A program made the position numbers and the translations under genes. The notes beneath the pieces are model-generated. The model was not told where the DNA came from. It saw nothing but the letters and a program-made list of their open reading frames with translations, and ran no database searches. Positions 16,560-25,474 of a DNA stretch of 64,000 nucleotides are shown piece by piece. Source of the DNA: Aggregicoccus sp. 17bor-14 (GTDB lineage Bacteria; Myxococcota; Myxococcia; Myxococcales; Myxococcaceae); NCBI RefSeq assembly GCF_009659535.1, contig NZ_VJZZ01000002.1:1-64000 (forward strand). Direction: 5' to 3'. Each line of letters begins with the position of its first letter. Positions within the stretch are counted from its first letter, which is position 1.

Positions 16560-17315
16560 CTACGAGTGCGCCGCGGGCTTCGCCTCCAGCGCCTGCACGC
16601 CGGGCGAGGCCTCCTCGATGGGCTCGCCGTCCGGCCCCAGCACCACGGGCTTCATGCCCAGCTTGCGCTCCACGAGGCTGTGGCCCGCGTACACCAGCGG
16701 CGTCAGCCCGATGGCGACGAGCAGCTTCACCGCGTAGCTGGTGAGCACGATGGAGACGATGGTCTTCGGCGTCAGCACGCCCCACCAGGCCACCACCTGC
16801 ACCACCACGGTGTCGATGAGCTGGGAGATGACGGTGGAGCCGGTGGCGCGCAGCCAGAGGAAGCGGTTCTTGCTCAGGCGCTTGAGCGCGTTGAAGACGG
16901 CGATGTCCGCGAACTGCCCGATGAGGTACGCGAGCATGCTCGCGCCGAGGATGCGCTGCGAGCCGTTGAAGACGTTGTCGAAGCTGCTGCGCACCGTGCC
17001 CGTGTAGTCGGGCGCCTGGGTGAAGGGGGCCCAGGGGAGCGGGAGCGCCGCCTGGATGGTGGCGAAGGCGAACAGCGCCATCCCGAAGCCCACCCAGGTG
17101 ACGAAGCGCGCGCTCTTCTTGCCGTAGAACTCGTTGAGGATGTCCGTGAGCAGGAAGGTGATGGGGAAGGGCAGCATTCCCACGCTCATCACCGCCACCA
17201 CGCTGCCCAGGTGCACCTCCACCAGCTTGGGGCTGATGATGTCGCCCACGCACAGCGCCACGACGAACACGCTGGTGAGCACCACGAAGAGCTGAATCCG
17301 CTTGTCCAGTTGCAT
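16560..17315 (-). CDS. yhhQ: Queuosine precursor transporter (YhhQ/VUT family)
   Basis: Integral membrane protein of 251 residues with about six hydrophobic segments. The family blocks FPITFLLTDILNEFYGKKSAR and the C-terminal ISQLIDTVVVQVVAWWG match COG1738/YhhQ, a transporter of 7-cyano- or 7-aminomethyl-7-deazaguanine. It is last in the minus-strand operon with the pteridine genes, 21 bases after the SDR gene. The soluble tail (about 30 residues) is acidic and unremarkable. Confidence 0.9.
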   Translation of the reverse strand: MQLDKRIQLFVVLTSVFVVALCVGDIISPKLVEVHLGSVVAVMSVGMLPFPITFLLTDILNEFYGKKSARFVTWVGFGMALFAFATIQAALPLPWAPFTQAPDYTGTVRSSFDNVFNGSQRILGASMLAYLIGQFADIAVFNALKRLSKNRFLWLRATGSTVISQLIDTVVVQVVAWWGVLTPKTIVSIVLTSYAVKLLVAIGLTPLVYAGHSLVERKLGMKPVVLGPDGEPIEEASPGVQALEAKPAAHS

Positions 17316-17336
17316 GTCGTCCTCTGCGCGCCCCGG

Positions 17337-18125
17337 CTACTCGCGCAGCATCAGGCCGCCGTCCACCACCAGCTCCGCGCCGGTGGTCCAGGCTGCGCCC
17401 AGCAGGTACTGCACGGCCTCGGCGATCTCCTCTGTACGGCCCACGCGCCCCAACGGATGCAGGTTGGCGAGCCCCGCCAGCTGCGCCACCTCGCGCTCCG
17501 CCCGCGCGGCCCCCTCGGGCGGCGCCTCCCCGGGTGCGAGCCGCAGCGTGCGCACCAGCTCCGTGTTCACCACGCCGGGCAGCACGGCATTGGCCCGCAC
17601 GCCCCGGGGCGCCCCCGCGAGCGCGAGCACCCGCATGGCCTGCAGCAGCCCCGCCTTCGCCGCGCTGTAGGCCGCGCTGGTGAGGATGGGCCGGCGCGCG
17701 AGCGTGGAGGCGATGAACACCATGCCGCCGCCGCGCGGCAGCAGCTCGAGCGCCTCCTCGCCCAGGCGCAGCGGCGCGACCAGGTTCACCTCGAGCTGGG
17801 CGCGCAGGGCGCCGTCGTCGATGTGCCCCGGCGGCTGGTGCACCACCATGCCCGCGCTGTGCACCAGGCCGTCCAGCTCGCCCATCGCCTCGCGCGCGCG
17901 CTGCACCAGGCCCTGGCGCTGCGCCGGGTCCGAGAGGTCGCAGGGCAGGGCGAAGGCGCGGCCCGGGAAGCGCGCGGCCACGGCCTCGAGCGGCGCGGGC
18001 CGCCGCCCCACCAGCGCCACGCGCCCGCCCGCGGCCATGAGGCGCTGGGCCACCGCGAGCCCGATGCCGCTGCCGCCGCCGGTGACGAGCACCGCGCGGC
18101 AGCCGGGAGGGGGCAGCCCGCTCAC
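17337..18125 (-). CDS. Short-chain dehydrogenase/reductase
   Basis: Classical SDR of 262 residues. The cofactor motif TGGGSGIG lies near residue 15, HSAGMVV corresponds to the NNAG position, Ser is in STLARRP, and the YSAAKAG Tyr-Lys pair is present. C-terminal NAVLPGVVNTEL and GAELVVDGGLM are standard. It starts at GTG 18125, which overlaps the FolB-cupin stop (GTGA). The arginine after the cofactor motif suggests NADPH. Its place in a pteridine operon hints at a pterin-related substrate, but this is inference. Confidence 0.82.
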   Translation of the reverse strand: MSGLPPPGCRAVLVTGGGSGIGLAVAQRLMAAGGRVALVGRRPAPLEAVAARFPGRAFALPCDLSDPAQRQGLVQRAREAMGELDGLVHSAGMVVHQPPGHIDDGALRAQLEVNLVAPLRLGEEALELLPRGGGMVFIASTLARRPILTSAAYSAAKAGLLQAMRVLALAGAPRGVRANAVLPGVVNTELVRTLRLAPGEAPPEGAARAEREVAQLAGLANLHPLGRVGRTEEIAEAVQYLLGAAWTTGAELVVDGGLMLRE

Positions 18126-18943
18126 GAGCGGCCCTCCGGACGCGCCGTGTCCTCGTGCACGTAGTAGCTGGTGCTGGGCTGCGGCTGCAGCCCCGCCGCG
18201 GGCGCCTCCACCTCCACCTCGTCGCCGGGGATGAAGGGCGGGCGGTCCACGCAGAGGATGGTCTGCTCGGTGTCGCCCGGGTTGTCGTAGCGGTGCGGCA
18301 GGCCGTGCGGCCAGCGGAAGGCGGAGCCGCGGCGCACCGGGGCGCCCTGCAGCTGCAGGCCCGCGCCCAGCACCAGCTCGCTCTCCTCCATCACCCGGTG
18401 CACGTGCGTGGGGATGGTGCCGCCGGGGCGCACGCGCAACCGGTAGATGCCGTAGCCCGTGCCCTCGTGGATGATGTCCACCTCGCCGAAGCCCTTCGTC
18501 TCCAGCGCGTACTGCATCTCCTCCGCGCGCCGGTGCACCTGCAGGCTGGGCATGGACTGGCCGCCCAGCGCGCGAGGCTTGGACAGGCGCAGGCTGACGG
18601 CCTGCACGCGCGCGCGCGGCGCATCCTGCGTGGGGGGCGCGAGGATGTAGCGGCACAGGGCCTCGGCGGCGCTCTCGAGCAGCTCGAAGCGGCAGGAGTC
18701 CAGGATGAAGCGCAGCTCGCCGGAGAGGCGCGCGTAGTTCACCGTGTCCGTCACCTTGCCGCTGCGCGCGGCCGCGCGCGAGTCGAGGAAGAGCGCGACG
18801 TCCAGCTCGAGGGGCTGCGGCCGCAGGCGCTCGGCGCTGTACATCCCGATGATGCACTCCACCGTCAGGCCGTGCAGCTCGATGACGTCCAGGGGCCGGC
18901 CCTGGGCGTCCAGCACGGGCGGGTGCAGGGCTCGCTCGCTCAC
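18122..18943 (-). CDS. folB: Dihydroneopterin aldolase (FolB) fused to a cupin domain
   Basis: Protein of 273 residues with two modules. Residues about 18-130 are FolB-like: IELHGLTVECIIGMYSAER, the VNYARLSGEL block (Tyr) and LRLSKPRAL with the catalytic Lys. Residues about 150-245 form a cupin: the GG-IPTHVHRVMEESELVLG motif with His/Glu metal ligands, then FRWPHGLPHRYDN. FolB makes 6-hydroxymethyl-dihydropterin and glycolaldehyde for folate. A fused cupin is unusual and may bind metal or an acidic ligand. It starts at GTG, overlapping the upstream reductase stop (GTGA, 18940-18943), and its own stop overlaps the SDR start. Confidence 0.82.
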   Translation of the reverse strand: MSERALHPPVLDAQGRPLDVIELHGLTVECIIGMYSAERLRPQPLELDVALFLDSRAAARSGKVTDTVNYARLSGELRFILDSCRFELLESAAEALCRYILAPPTQDAPRARVQAVSLRLSKPRALGGQSMPSLQVHRRAEEMQYALETKGFGEVDIIHEGTGYGIYRLRVRPGGTIPTHVHRVMEESELVLGAGLQLQGAPVRRGSAFRWPHGLPHRYDNPGDTEQTILCVDRPPFIPGDEVEVEAPAAGLQPQPSTSYYVHEDTARPEGRS

Positions 18944-19665
18944 AGCTGTGCGCTCCTTCCGCCGTCCACCGCGAGCACCTGGCCGGTGATGTACGTGGTG
19001 TCCTTCGCGAGGAACACCACCGTGCGCGCGATGTCCTCCACGCCGCCGGTGCGGCCCATGGGGATGCGCGCGAGCACCTCTTTGCGCTGGGCCTCGTCGA
19101 AGTCCTCGGGGAAGAGCACGGTGCCGGGGCTGATGCCGTTCACCCGCACGTGCGGGGCGAGCTCCGCGGCGAGCGCGCGGGTGAGCATGAGCAGCGCCGC
19201 CTTGCTCACGGAGTAGTGCGCGTACTGCGGCACGGGGCGCTCGCCGCCGATGTCCGTGAGGTGCACCACCAGCGGCGCGGGCGCGGCCTTCAGCGCGGGC
19301 AAGAGGCCCTGGGTGAGGAAGAAGGGGGCCTCCACGTTCACCGCCTGCATGTGGCGGTACTGCGCGCGGGTGACGGTGGCGAAGGGGGCGCGCTCGAAGA
19401 GGCCGGCATTGTGCACGAGCACGTCCAGCGCGGGGTAGCGCGCGAGCAGCTCCCGGGCGAGCGCGTCCACCGCGTCCGGGCTGCTGAGGTCCGCGGTGTG
19501 GAGGCTGACGCGGGTGCCCGCGGCGCGCAGCTCCTCGGCGAGCGCCTCGAGCGGGGCGACGGAGCGGTTCGCGTGCAGCGCGAGGTCGTAGCCGGCGCGG
19601 GCGAGGGCGCGCGCGATGGCGGTGCCGATGCGCACGCCGGCGCCGGTGACGAAGGCGGTGGCCAT
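18940..19665 (-). CDS. Pteridine reductase-like SDR (FolM/PTR1 type)
   Basis: SDR of 241 residues. The cofactor motif is TGAGVRIG (residues 7-14), i.e. TGx3RxG, the variant that distinguishes pteridine reductases (PTR1, FolM) from ordinary SDRs. HANRS after the second strand fits NADPH 2'-phosphate binding. HNAGLF and YSVSKAA supply the catalytic frame. It probably reduces dihydropterins (dihydromonapterin or dihydrobiopterin type). It is the first gene of a minus-strand operon that continues with folB-cupin, SDR and a queuosine-precursor transporter. Confidence 0.8.
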   Translation of the reverse strand: MATAFVTGAGVRIGTAIARALARAGYDLALHANRSVAPLEALAEELRAAGTRVSLHTADLSSPDAVDALARELLARYPALDVLVHNAGLFERAPFATVTRAQYRHMQAVNVEAPFFLTQGLLPALKAAPAPLVVHLTDIGGERPVPQYAHYSVSKAALLMLTRALAAELAPHVRVNGISPGTVLFPEDFDEAQRKEVLARIPMGRTGGVEDIARTVVFLAKDTTYITGQVLAVDGGRSAQL

Positions 19666-19774
19666 GGGCCCCTCCCTTAACAGGCCCGCCCCAGCGCGGC
19701 TAGGTGGCCCGCCGGCCCGGCCGGGCCGGCAGAGGGGAGTGGCGGGCGCCCGCGGACCTGTGACACTGGCAGTC

Positions 19775-20158
19775 ATGCCCACCCTCACCCTCACGCTCTC
19801 CTCCCACCCGCTGGCCGTCTGCCGCCTGGAGCCCGGGGCGCCGGTCCCCGCCTGGGCGACGCAGGGGCCGCTCTTCAGCGTGACGCGCACGCCCGAGGAG
19901 CTCTCGGTGGTGTGCATCTACGGGGACGTGCCGGAGGGGGTGAAGCGGGAGGGCCCCTGGGCGGCGTTCAAGGTGGAGGGGCCGCTGGACTTCGGGCTCA
20001 CCGGCATCCTCGCGTCCCTCACCGCGCCGCTCGCGAGGGACGGCATCCCGGTGTTCGCGCTCTCCACCTACGACACGGACTACCTGCTGGTGAAGGAGGA
20101 GCGGCGCGAGGCGGCCGCGGCGTCCCTGCGCGGCGCGGGCTTCAGCGTGAAGACGTGA
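19775..20158 (+). CDS. ACT-domain protein (CASTOR/aspartokinase-ACT-like)
   Basis: Protein of 127 residues starting MPTLTLTLSSHPLAVCRLEP. Two short alpha/beta repeats are visible. The end has the pattern GLTGILASLTAPLA-IPVFALSTYDTDYLLV, characteristic of tandem ACT domains related to CASTOR and aspartokinase regulators. It is probably an amino-acid sensing protein. It stands alone, divergent from the pteridine operon, and converges on the esterase-like gene. Confidence 0.75.
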   Translation: MPTLTLTLSSHPLAVCRLEPGAPVPAWATQGPLFSVTRTPEELSVVCIYGDVPEGVKREGPWAAFKVEGPLDFGLTGILASLTAPLARDGIPVFALSTYDTDYLLVKEERREAAAASLRGAGFSVKT

Positions 20159-20206
20159 GGCGAAGCGCGTGCAGGAGACCCAGAGGGGAACCTGGCGGAG
20201 GTGTGC

Positions 20207-21538
20207 TCAGGGGCCGCTCACCGCCTGCGCGGCGTGGCTGGTGTGCACGAAGAGCAGTCCGTCATACGCGGCGGCCGGCCGCACCGACTGGAGCGGAAGC
20301 AGCTCGGAGAACACCGCGCCCACCTCGCGGGTGTACAGCGTGTCGTAGAAGAAGTCGTGCACGGGTCCCTCTGACGGGAGCGCGCGCAGATTCAGCGCGA
20401 AGAGGGGCACGCCTGCGCTGGCGAGCTTCGCGTCCAGCGTGGCGGAGGGCGTGGCCGCTACGGTGTGGACGGCGAGGGCACTGCCCTGCTCAGCGGGGAG
20501 CCGGGCACGGAAGCTGCCCTCGCTGAAGGCAAAGCCGTAGACGGAGAGCTGCTCGCCCAGCGCGTCATCCAGGTACCAGCCCATGGGGTGGTAGCCGCGG
20601 GAACCGCGGCTCACGTGGAAGTTGTGCGCCCACAGGACCATGCGTCCCTGGGGACCCTCCTGCTCCAGCAGCCACAGGGCATTCTCCGCCATCGCCTGGT
20701 CACGCAGGACAACGGCCTCCGCGTCGTCTCGCCGCGTCAGCGCCAGGAACTGCGCGAGCACGCGGGCGTGCCGCGTGGCCCACAGGTACGCTTGCTCTCC
20801 CGCAGTGGCCACGTACGAAGCCCGCCGCTCCACCAGCCGCTGCTCCAGCGCATCCACCGGCGCCACGAGCGCCGCGGCCTCGGCCTGGCGCCCCGAGGCA
20901 TCGACACTCACCCAGGGATACTGGCGCTCCAGCGGTGTGAGCCACCCACGCACCTCCTCGAGCGCGTCCGGATCCACCTGCTCGAGGTAGGCCTGCAGCG
21001 CGCTCGCCGAGGCCGCGCTGTACTGCATGTCCACCCCGTAGAAGTGCAGCTTGCGCGCGTGCGCCGGGTCCTGGTTGTAGGCGCGCATCCACTCGATGAG
21101 CGCGAGCACCTCCTCGGTGTTCCACGTCCAGAAGTAGAGCCCGGCGAGCGCCGCCGCGGCGCTGCCCTTGCCGTGCACCACGTAGTCGTCCACCGCGAGT
21201 GCCTCGCCGAAGTTCGCCTCGATGGCGAAGGCCGTGAAGCCCTGCTCCAGGACGAGGTACTCCAGCAGCCGGTGCTTGAGCTGGAAGAACTCGCGCGTGC
21301 CGTGGGTGGCCTCGCCCAGCGCCACCACGCGCGCGCCCGAGAGCTGCGGCGCCAGAGGGGCGAGGTCCGCGAAGCCCTGTCCTGCCTCCACGCCGCTGAG
21401 CGGCAGCGCCGTCTCCCGCACCCAGGCCGAGACCGGGTCGGGGCCCGCGTCCGGCTGTTCCTGCGGTGAGGGCGGCGTGCTGCAGGCGCTTGCGGCGAGC
21501 AGGAGAAGGAGACGACACCAGCGGAGGGCGTGGCGCAT
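20207..21538 (-). CDS. Erythromycin-esterase-family lipoprotein
   Basis: Protein of 443 residues with lipobox ASACS. Family motifs are LGEATHGTREFFQLKHRL, IEANFGEA, RDQAMAENALWLL and WAHNFHVSR, which supply the His and Glu residues used by erythromycin esterases (EreA/B and succinoglycan-biosynthesis relatives). Members hydrolyse ester bonds, but most chromosomal homologues have unknown substrates. The lipid anchor suggests action outside the inner membrane. It is divergent from the MocR-type regulator. Confidence 0.85.
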   Translation of the reverse strand: MRHALRWCRLLLLLAASACSTPPSPQEQPDAGPDPVSAWVRETALPLSGVEAGQGFADLAPLAPQLSGARVVALGEATHGTREFFQLKHRLLEYLVLEQGFTAFAIEANFGEALAVDDYVVHGKGSAAAALAGLYFWTWNTEEVLALIEWMRAYNQDPAHARKLHFYGVDMQYSAASASALQAYLEQVDPDALEEVRGWLTPLERQYPWVSVDASGRQAEAAALVAPVDALEQRLVERRASYVATAGEQAYLWATRHARVLAQFLALTRRDDAEAVVLRDQAMAENALWLLEQEGPQGRMVLWAHNFHVSRGSRGYHPMGWYLDDALGEQLSVYGFAFSEGSFRARLPAEQGSALAVHTVAATPSATLDAKLASAGVPLFALNLRALPSEGPVHDFFYDTLYTREVGAVFSELLPLQSVRPAAAYDGLLFVHTSHAAQAVSGP

Positions 21539-21678
21539 GGAGGCCTTCCTGGAGAGGGCGGACAGCGCGGGCTTCCTTGAAGTCCTCCCTCAATGCGGCA
21601 GGGCCCCCGCGCATATCGCACCCGGACCGGGCGGGCCTGGTGTGGCTCGTCCAGACGACAGAGCGCCGCGCCGACGCC

Positions 21679-21734
21679 TTGACGCGCCCTCCGCACCGCA
21701 TTAGGACATACTCAAGATTGTTCTAGAACAATCT
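21679..21734 (+). promoter_or_regulatory. Promoter region with 20-base palindrome before the MocR gene
   Basis: The palindrome AGATTGTTCT / AGAACAATCT (21715-21734) is perfect over 20 bases and lies 20 bases before the start codon. Upstream, TTGACG (21679-21684) and TAGGAC (21702-21707) with 17 bases between could be -35 and -10 elements. The layout suggests that the MocR protein represses its own gene. The promoter elements are weak calls; the palindrome is certain. Confidence 0.6.
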
Positions 21735-21754
21735 GGACTGCCCCGGGAGGCCCG

Positions 21755-23146
21755 ATGCCCTCAGCGACGTGGAAGCCGCGGCTGCGCCGGGGCGATGCGC
21801 CCGTGTACGTGGCGCTGGTGGAGGCGCTCGCGGCAGACATCGGCAGCGGCAAGCTGCGCTCCGGGGACCGGCTCCCCACCCAGCGCGAGCTCTCCCGCGC
21901 GGTCGGCGCCTCGCTGGGCACCGTGACGCGGGCCTACGCGGAGGCGGAGCGGCGCGGGCTCATCCGCAGCCAGGTGGGCAACGGCACCTTCGTGCGCGAC
22001 CTCACCGACCCGAGCGCCTACTCGCCGATGCTCGACTCCGGCCGCCTCGAGCTCGGGCCCATCGCGGCCCCCATCGTCCAGGGAGACGTGGGGCACCTGG
22101 CGCTCGCGGCGTCGCTGCAGGAGCTCGGCGCGCGCGCGGACCTCGCGGCCCTCAGCGGCTACCAGTCGCACGGCGGCACGCCCGCGCAGCGCGAGGCCGG
22201 AGTGCGCTGGCTCGAGGGCGAGGGCGTCCCCGCCACGGTGGAGGAGGTCACCGTGACCAGCGGCGCGCAGCACGCCACGTCGCTGCTGCTCGCCGCGCTG
22301 CCCACGCAGGCGGGCCTGCTCGTGGAGGAGCTCACCTACCCGGGGCTGCTCGGTGCCGCGCAGCTGCTGCGCATCCCGATGCACCCGGTGGCCATGGATG
22401 AGGACGGCCTCGTCCCCGAGGCGCTCGAGCGCGCGGCGCGCGAGAGCGGCGCGCGCGTCCTCTACTGCAACCCCACGCACCACAACCCCACCACCACGGT
22501 CACCTCCCGGGCACGTCGAGAGTTGCTGGTGGCGGTGTGCCGCGCGCAGGGGCTCACGGTCATCGAGAACGGAGCGCTCGCGCCGCTCGTGCCGGACGCG
22601 CCCCCGCCGCTCGCGGCGCTCGCGCCCGAGCGCACCTTCCACATCTCGAGCCTCTCCAAGGCGACGGTGCCGGCGCTGCGCACGGGCTTCATCCGCTCGC
22701 CCGCGGCGCACCAGCCCGCCATCGAGACCGCCGCAGCGGCGACCCTGTGGAGCACCTCGCCGCTGCTCGCGGAGGTCGCCCGGCAGTGGATCGCCGACGG
22801 CACGGCGCGCACCGTGCGCGACGCGCGGCGCACCGAGGCCGCTGCCCGCCAGGCGCTCGCAGCGCGCGCGCTCGAGGGCTTCCGGTACCGCGCGCACGCC
22901 ACCGCCTCCTTCCTCTGGCTGGCTCTCCCCGAGGAGCGCCGCGCGCTGGAGCTCGTGGAGCAGGGGCTCGCGCGCCACCTCACGCTGGGGCCCGCGCACC
23001 TCTTCACGCCGCGCCCGGGCAGCGCCCCCAACGCCCTGCGGGTCTCGCTCACCGCGGCCCGCTCGCGCGACGAGCTCTCGCGCGGCCTCGCGCTCCTCAC
23101 CGAGCTGCTGCGCTCGCCCGTGCGGCCGCTCGTCCCCGTCCTCTGA
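21755..23146 (+). CDS. MocR-type regulator (GntR helix-turn-helix plus aminotransferase domain)
   Basis: Protein of 463 residues. The N-terminal winged helix-turn-helix (about residues 10-78) contains LRSGDRLPTQRELSRAVGAS and GTVTRAYAEAERRGLI. The rest is a fold-type I aminotransferase domain with YCNPTHHNPT and the PLP-binding Lys302 in SLSKATVPALRTGF. MocR regulators sense PLP or an amine and usually control neighbouring genes. The next gene, an S9 peptidase, starts 15 bases downstream and is probably cotranscribed. Confidence 0.88.
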   Translation: MPSATWKPRLRRGDAPVYVALVEALAADIGSGKLRSGDRLPTQRELSRAVGASLGTVTRAYAEAERRGLIRSQVGNGTFVRDLTDPSAYSPMLDSGRLELGPIAAPIVQGDVGHLALAASLQELGARADLAALSGYQSHGGTPAQREAGVRWLEGEGVPATVEEVTVTSGAQHATSLLLAALPTQAGLLVEELTYPGLLGAAQLLRIPMHPVAMDEDGLVPEALERAARESGARVLYCNPTHHNPTTTVTSRARRELLVAVCRAQGLTVIENGALAPLVPDAPPPLAALAPERTFHISSLSKATVPALRTGFIRSPAAHQPAIETAAAATLWSTSPLLAEVARQWIADGTARTVRDARRTEAAARQALAARALEGFRYRAHATASFLWLALPEERRALELVEQGLARHLTLGPAHLFTPRPGSAPNALRVSLTAARSRDELSRGLALLTELLRSPVRPLVPVL

Positions 23147-23161
23147 CCCGGGAGTTCCGCC

Positions 23162-25420
23162 ATGCCATCCTCTCTGCCCACCCGCTCACTGCTGCTGATG
23201 CTGATGCTGCTGCTCGCACCGCTCGCCCGCGCGGCCGAGCCGGCGGACCCGCTGCAGGCGCGCCTCGACTTCGCGGAGAAGGTCTTCCGCAGCGCCCAGC
23301 TCGTGAAGGACACGGTCATCCCGCCGCAGTGGCTCGGAGACACCGACCGCTTCGTCTACTGGTCCGCCGTGGGCGAGCACGCGGGTAGCTGGGTGCTGGT
23401 GGATGCACGCGCGCGCACGGCGCGCCCCGTCCTCACGCACGAGGCGCTCGCGGCGCAGCTGAAGGCGCTCGGCCAGGACCTGCCGCTCGCCGTCCCCTTC
23501 GTGCCCTTCACGGTCACGCCGGATGGCAAGCGCCTCGTCTTCTCGCTGCAGGGGCGCCCCTTCGCGCTCGGGCTCGAAGGCGCCGCGAAGGTGACGGCGC
23601 TCGCACCGACGGACGCGGCCGGGCTCGCCCTGAGGGACGGCGTGGCCGCTCCGGCCGGGGGCGCGGTGGCGCACCCGCGCGAGGAGGGCTTCGAGGTGCT
23701 CGACGCCACCGGGCGCAGCCTCGTCGCGCGGCCCGGCGAGAAGGACTACGCCTGGCAGGTGCCGGAGCGCGGCTGGTCTCCCGACGGCCGCTTCCTCCTC
23801 GTCGCGCGCAGCGACGCGCGCAAGGTGCACAAGCTGCCCATCGTGGACTACTCGAGTCCGCTCGAGCAGGTGGAGTGGGTGCCCTACTCGAAGACGGGCA
23901 CGCCGCTCGCGCGCACCGAGCTGCACGTGGTGGAGCCCGCGACGGGCCGCGTGACGCAGGTCGCTGCGCACCCCGAGGAGACCTACGACTGGGTCGCGGG
24001 GTGGCGGCCGGACGGGAAGGAGGCGCTCGTCCTGCAGCTCTCGCGCGACGGCAAGCGGCTGGACCTGGTGGCGGTGGACCCCGCCACGGGCAAGTCCCGC
24101 CTCGTGCTGCGCGAGGAGCGCCCCCAGTCCTTCGTCGCGGCGCTCGAGTTCGCCGGTGACAGCCCGGGCGCCCGCGCGGGCTGGGCCACGCAGGTGACGC
24201 CGCTGCCGGACAACCGCCACTTCCTCTGGATGTCCGAGCGCGACGGCTGGCGCCACGTGTACCTCTACGACTACGCGGGCAAGCTCGAGCGCCAGGTGAC
24301 GCGCGGCGCCTTCCCCGTCCACGAGGTGCTGGGCGTGGGCGCCGGAGGCCAGGAGCTGCTGGTGCTCGCGTCCGCCGAGGCCGGTGCGCCCTACGATCGC
24401 ATCCCGTACCGCGTCCGGCTCGCCGGCGGCGCCCTCGAGCGCGTGGCGCCCGAGCCCGGCGTGCACCGCCTCTTCCCCTCGCCCACGGGGCGCTTCTTCG
24501 TGGACGGCCACTCGACCCGCACCGTCCCGCGCGCGTGGGACCTGCGCGCGGGTGACGGCCGCTCGGTGCTGCGCCTCGCGCAGGCGGACGTGAGCGGGTT
24601 CACCCAGCTCGGGCTGCAGCCGCTCGAGGGCTTCACGGCGAAGGCGGCAGACGGCGCGACGCCCCTCTACGGCGTGCTCTACAAGCCGCGCGACTTCGAC
24701 CCCACGAAGCGCTACCCGGTCATCGACTACATCTACGCGGGCCCCTTCCTCTCCATCGTGCCGTGGAGCTACGTGAACAACGGCATGGCCACGGAGGCGC
24801 ACGCGCTCGCGCAGCTGGGCTTCGTGGTCGCGGTGATCGACGCGCGCGGGACGCCCGGCCGCAGCAAGGCCTTCCAGGATGCGAACTACGGCCGGGTGGG
24901 GCAGACGGAGATTCCGGACCACGTCGCCGCCCTGCAGCAGGCGGCTGCATCCCGGCCCTACATGGACCTCGCGCGCGCCGGCATCTACGGCCACTCGTGG
25001 GGCGGCTACTTCGCGCTGCGCGGCATGCTCACCGCGCCCGAGTTCTTCAAGGCGGGCTACGCCGGGGCGCCCGGGGCGCTGGAGGAGGAGGCGCTCATCA
25101 ACGAGCCGAACCTCGGCCTGCCGTCGGTGAACCCGAAGGCCTACGAGCTGGGCTCGAACCTGCGCGTGGCCGGCCAGCTGCGCGGCGCGCTGAAGCTGAT
25201 GCACGGCACGAGCGACGTGAACGCCTCGCTCTCCACCACGATGCGCATGGCGCAGGCGCTCATCGCGGCGGGCAAGCGCTTCGACCTGCTCGTGATGCCC
25301 GGCGAGGGCCACAGCCCCCAGGGCCCCGCGGGCCGCTACTACCGCGACGACGTGCGCCGCTACTTCGTCGAGAAGCTCGGCCCGCCCCAGGCGGCCGCGG
25401 CCTCTGCGCAGGGCCAGTGA
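23162..25420 (+). CDS. S9 family peptidase (dipeptidyl peptidase IV/prolyl oligopeptidase type)
   Basis: Secreted protein of 752 residues with signal MPSSLPTRSLLLMLML ending LARAAEP. An N-terminal beta-propeller (about 60-490) contains repeats such as PDGKRLVFS and SPDGRFLLVARSD. The C-terminal alpha/beta-hydrolase domain has Ser612 in GHSWGGYFALRG, Asp685 in HGTSDVN and His717 in PGEGHSP, with DPP-IV-like spacing. It probably cleaves dipeptides after proline or alanine in the periplasm or outside the cell. It is coupled to the MocR gene upstream. Confidence 0.9.
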   Translation: MPSSLPTRSLLLMLMLLLAPLARAAEPADPLQARLDFAEKVFRSAQLVKDTVIPPQWLGDTDRFVYWSAVGEHAGSWVLVDARARTARPVLTHEALAAQLKALGQDLPLAVPFVPFTVTPDGKRLVFSLQGRPFALGLEGAAKVTALAPTDAAGLALRDGVAAPAGGAVAHPREEGFEVLDATGRSLVARPGEKDYAWQVPERGWSPDGRFLLVARSDARKVHKLPIVDYSSPLEQVEWVPYSKTGTPLARTELHVVEPATGRVTQVAAHPEETYDWVAGWRPDGKEALVLQLSRDGKRLDLVAVDPATGKSRLVLREERPQSFVAALEFAGDSPGARAGWATQVTPLPDNRHFLWMSERDGWRHVYLYDYAGKLERQVTRGAFPVHEVLGVGAGGQELLVLASAEAGAPYDRIPYRVRLAGGALERVAPEPGVHRLFPSPTGRFFVDGHSTRTVPRAWDLRAGDGRSVLRLAQADVSGFTQLGLQPLEGFTAKAADGATPLYGVLYKPRDFDPTKRYPVIDYIYAGPFLSIVPWSYVNNGMATEAHALAQLGFVVAVIDARGTPGRSKAFQDANYGRVGQTEIPDHVAALQQAAASRPYMDLARAGIYGHSWGGYFALRGMLTAPEFFKAGYAGAPGALEEEALINEPNLGLPSVNPKAYELGSNLRVAGQLRGALKLMHGTSDVNASLSTTMRMAQALIAAGKRFDLLVMPGEGHSPQGPAGRYYRDDVRRYFVEKLGPPQAAAASAQGQ

Positions 25421-25474
25421 CGGCCGTGCGGCCCCCCGGATGCAATGGCCTGCGGGGGCCGCCGTAGTGCGGGC

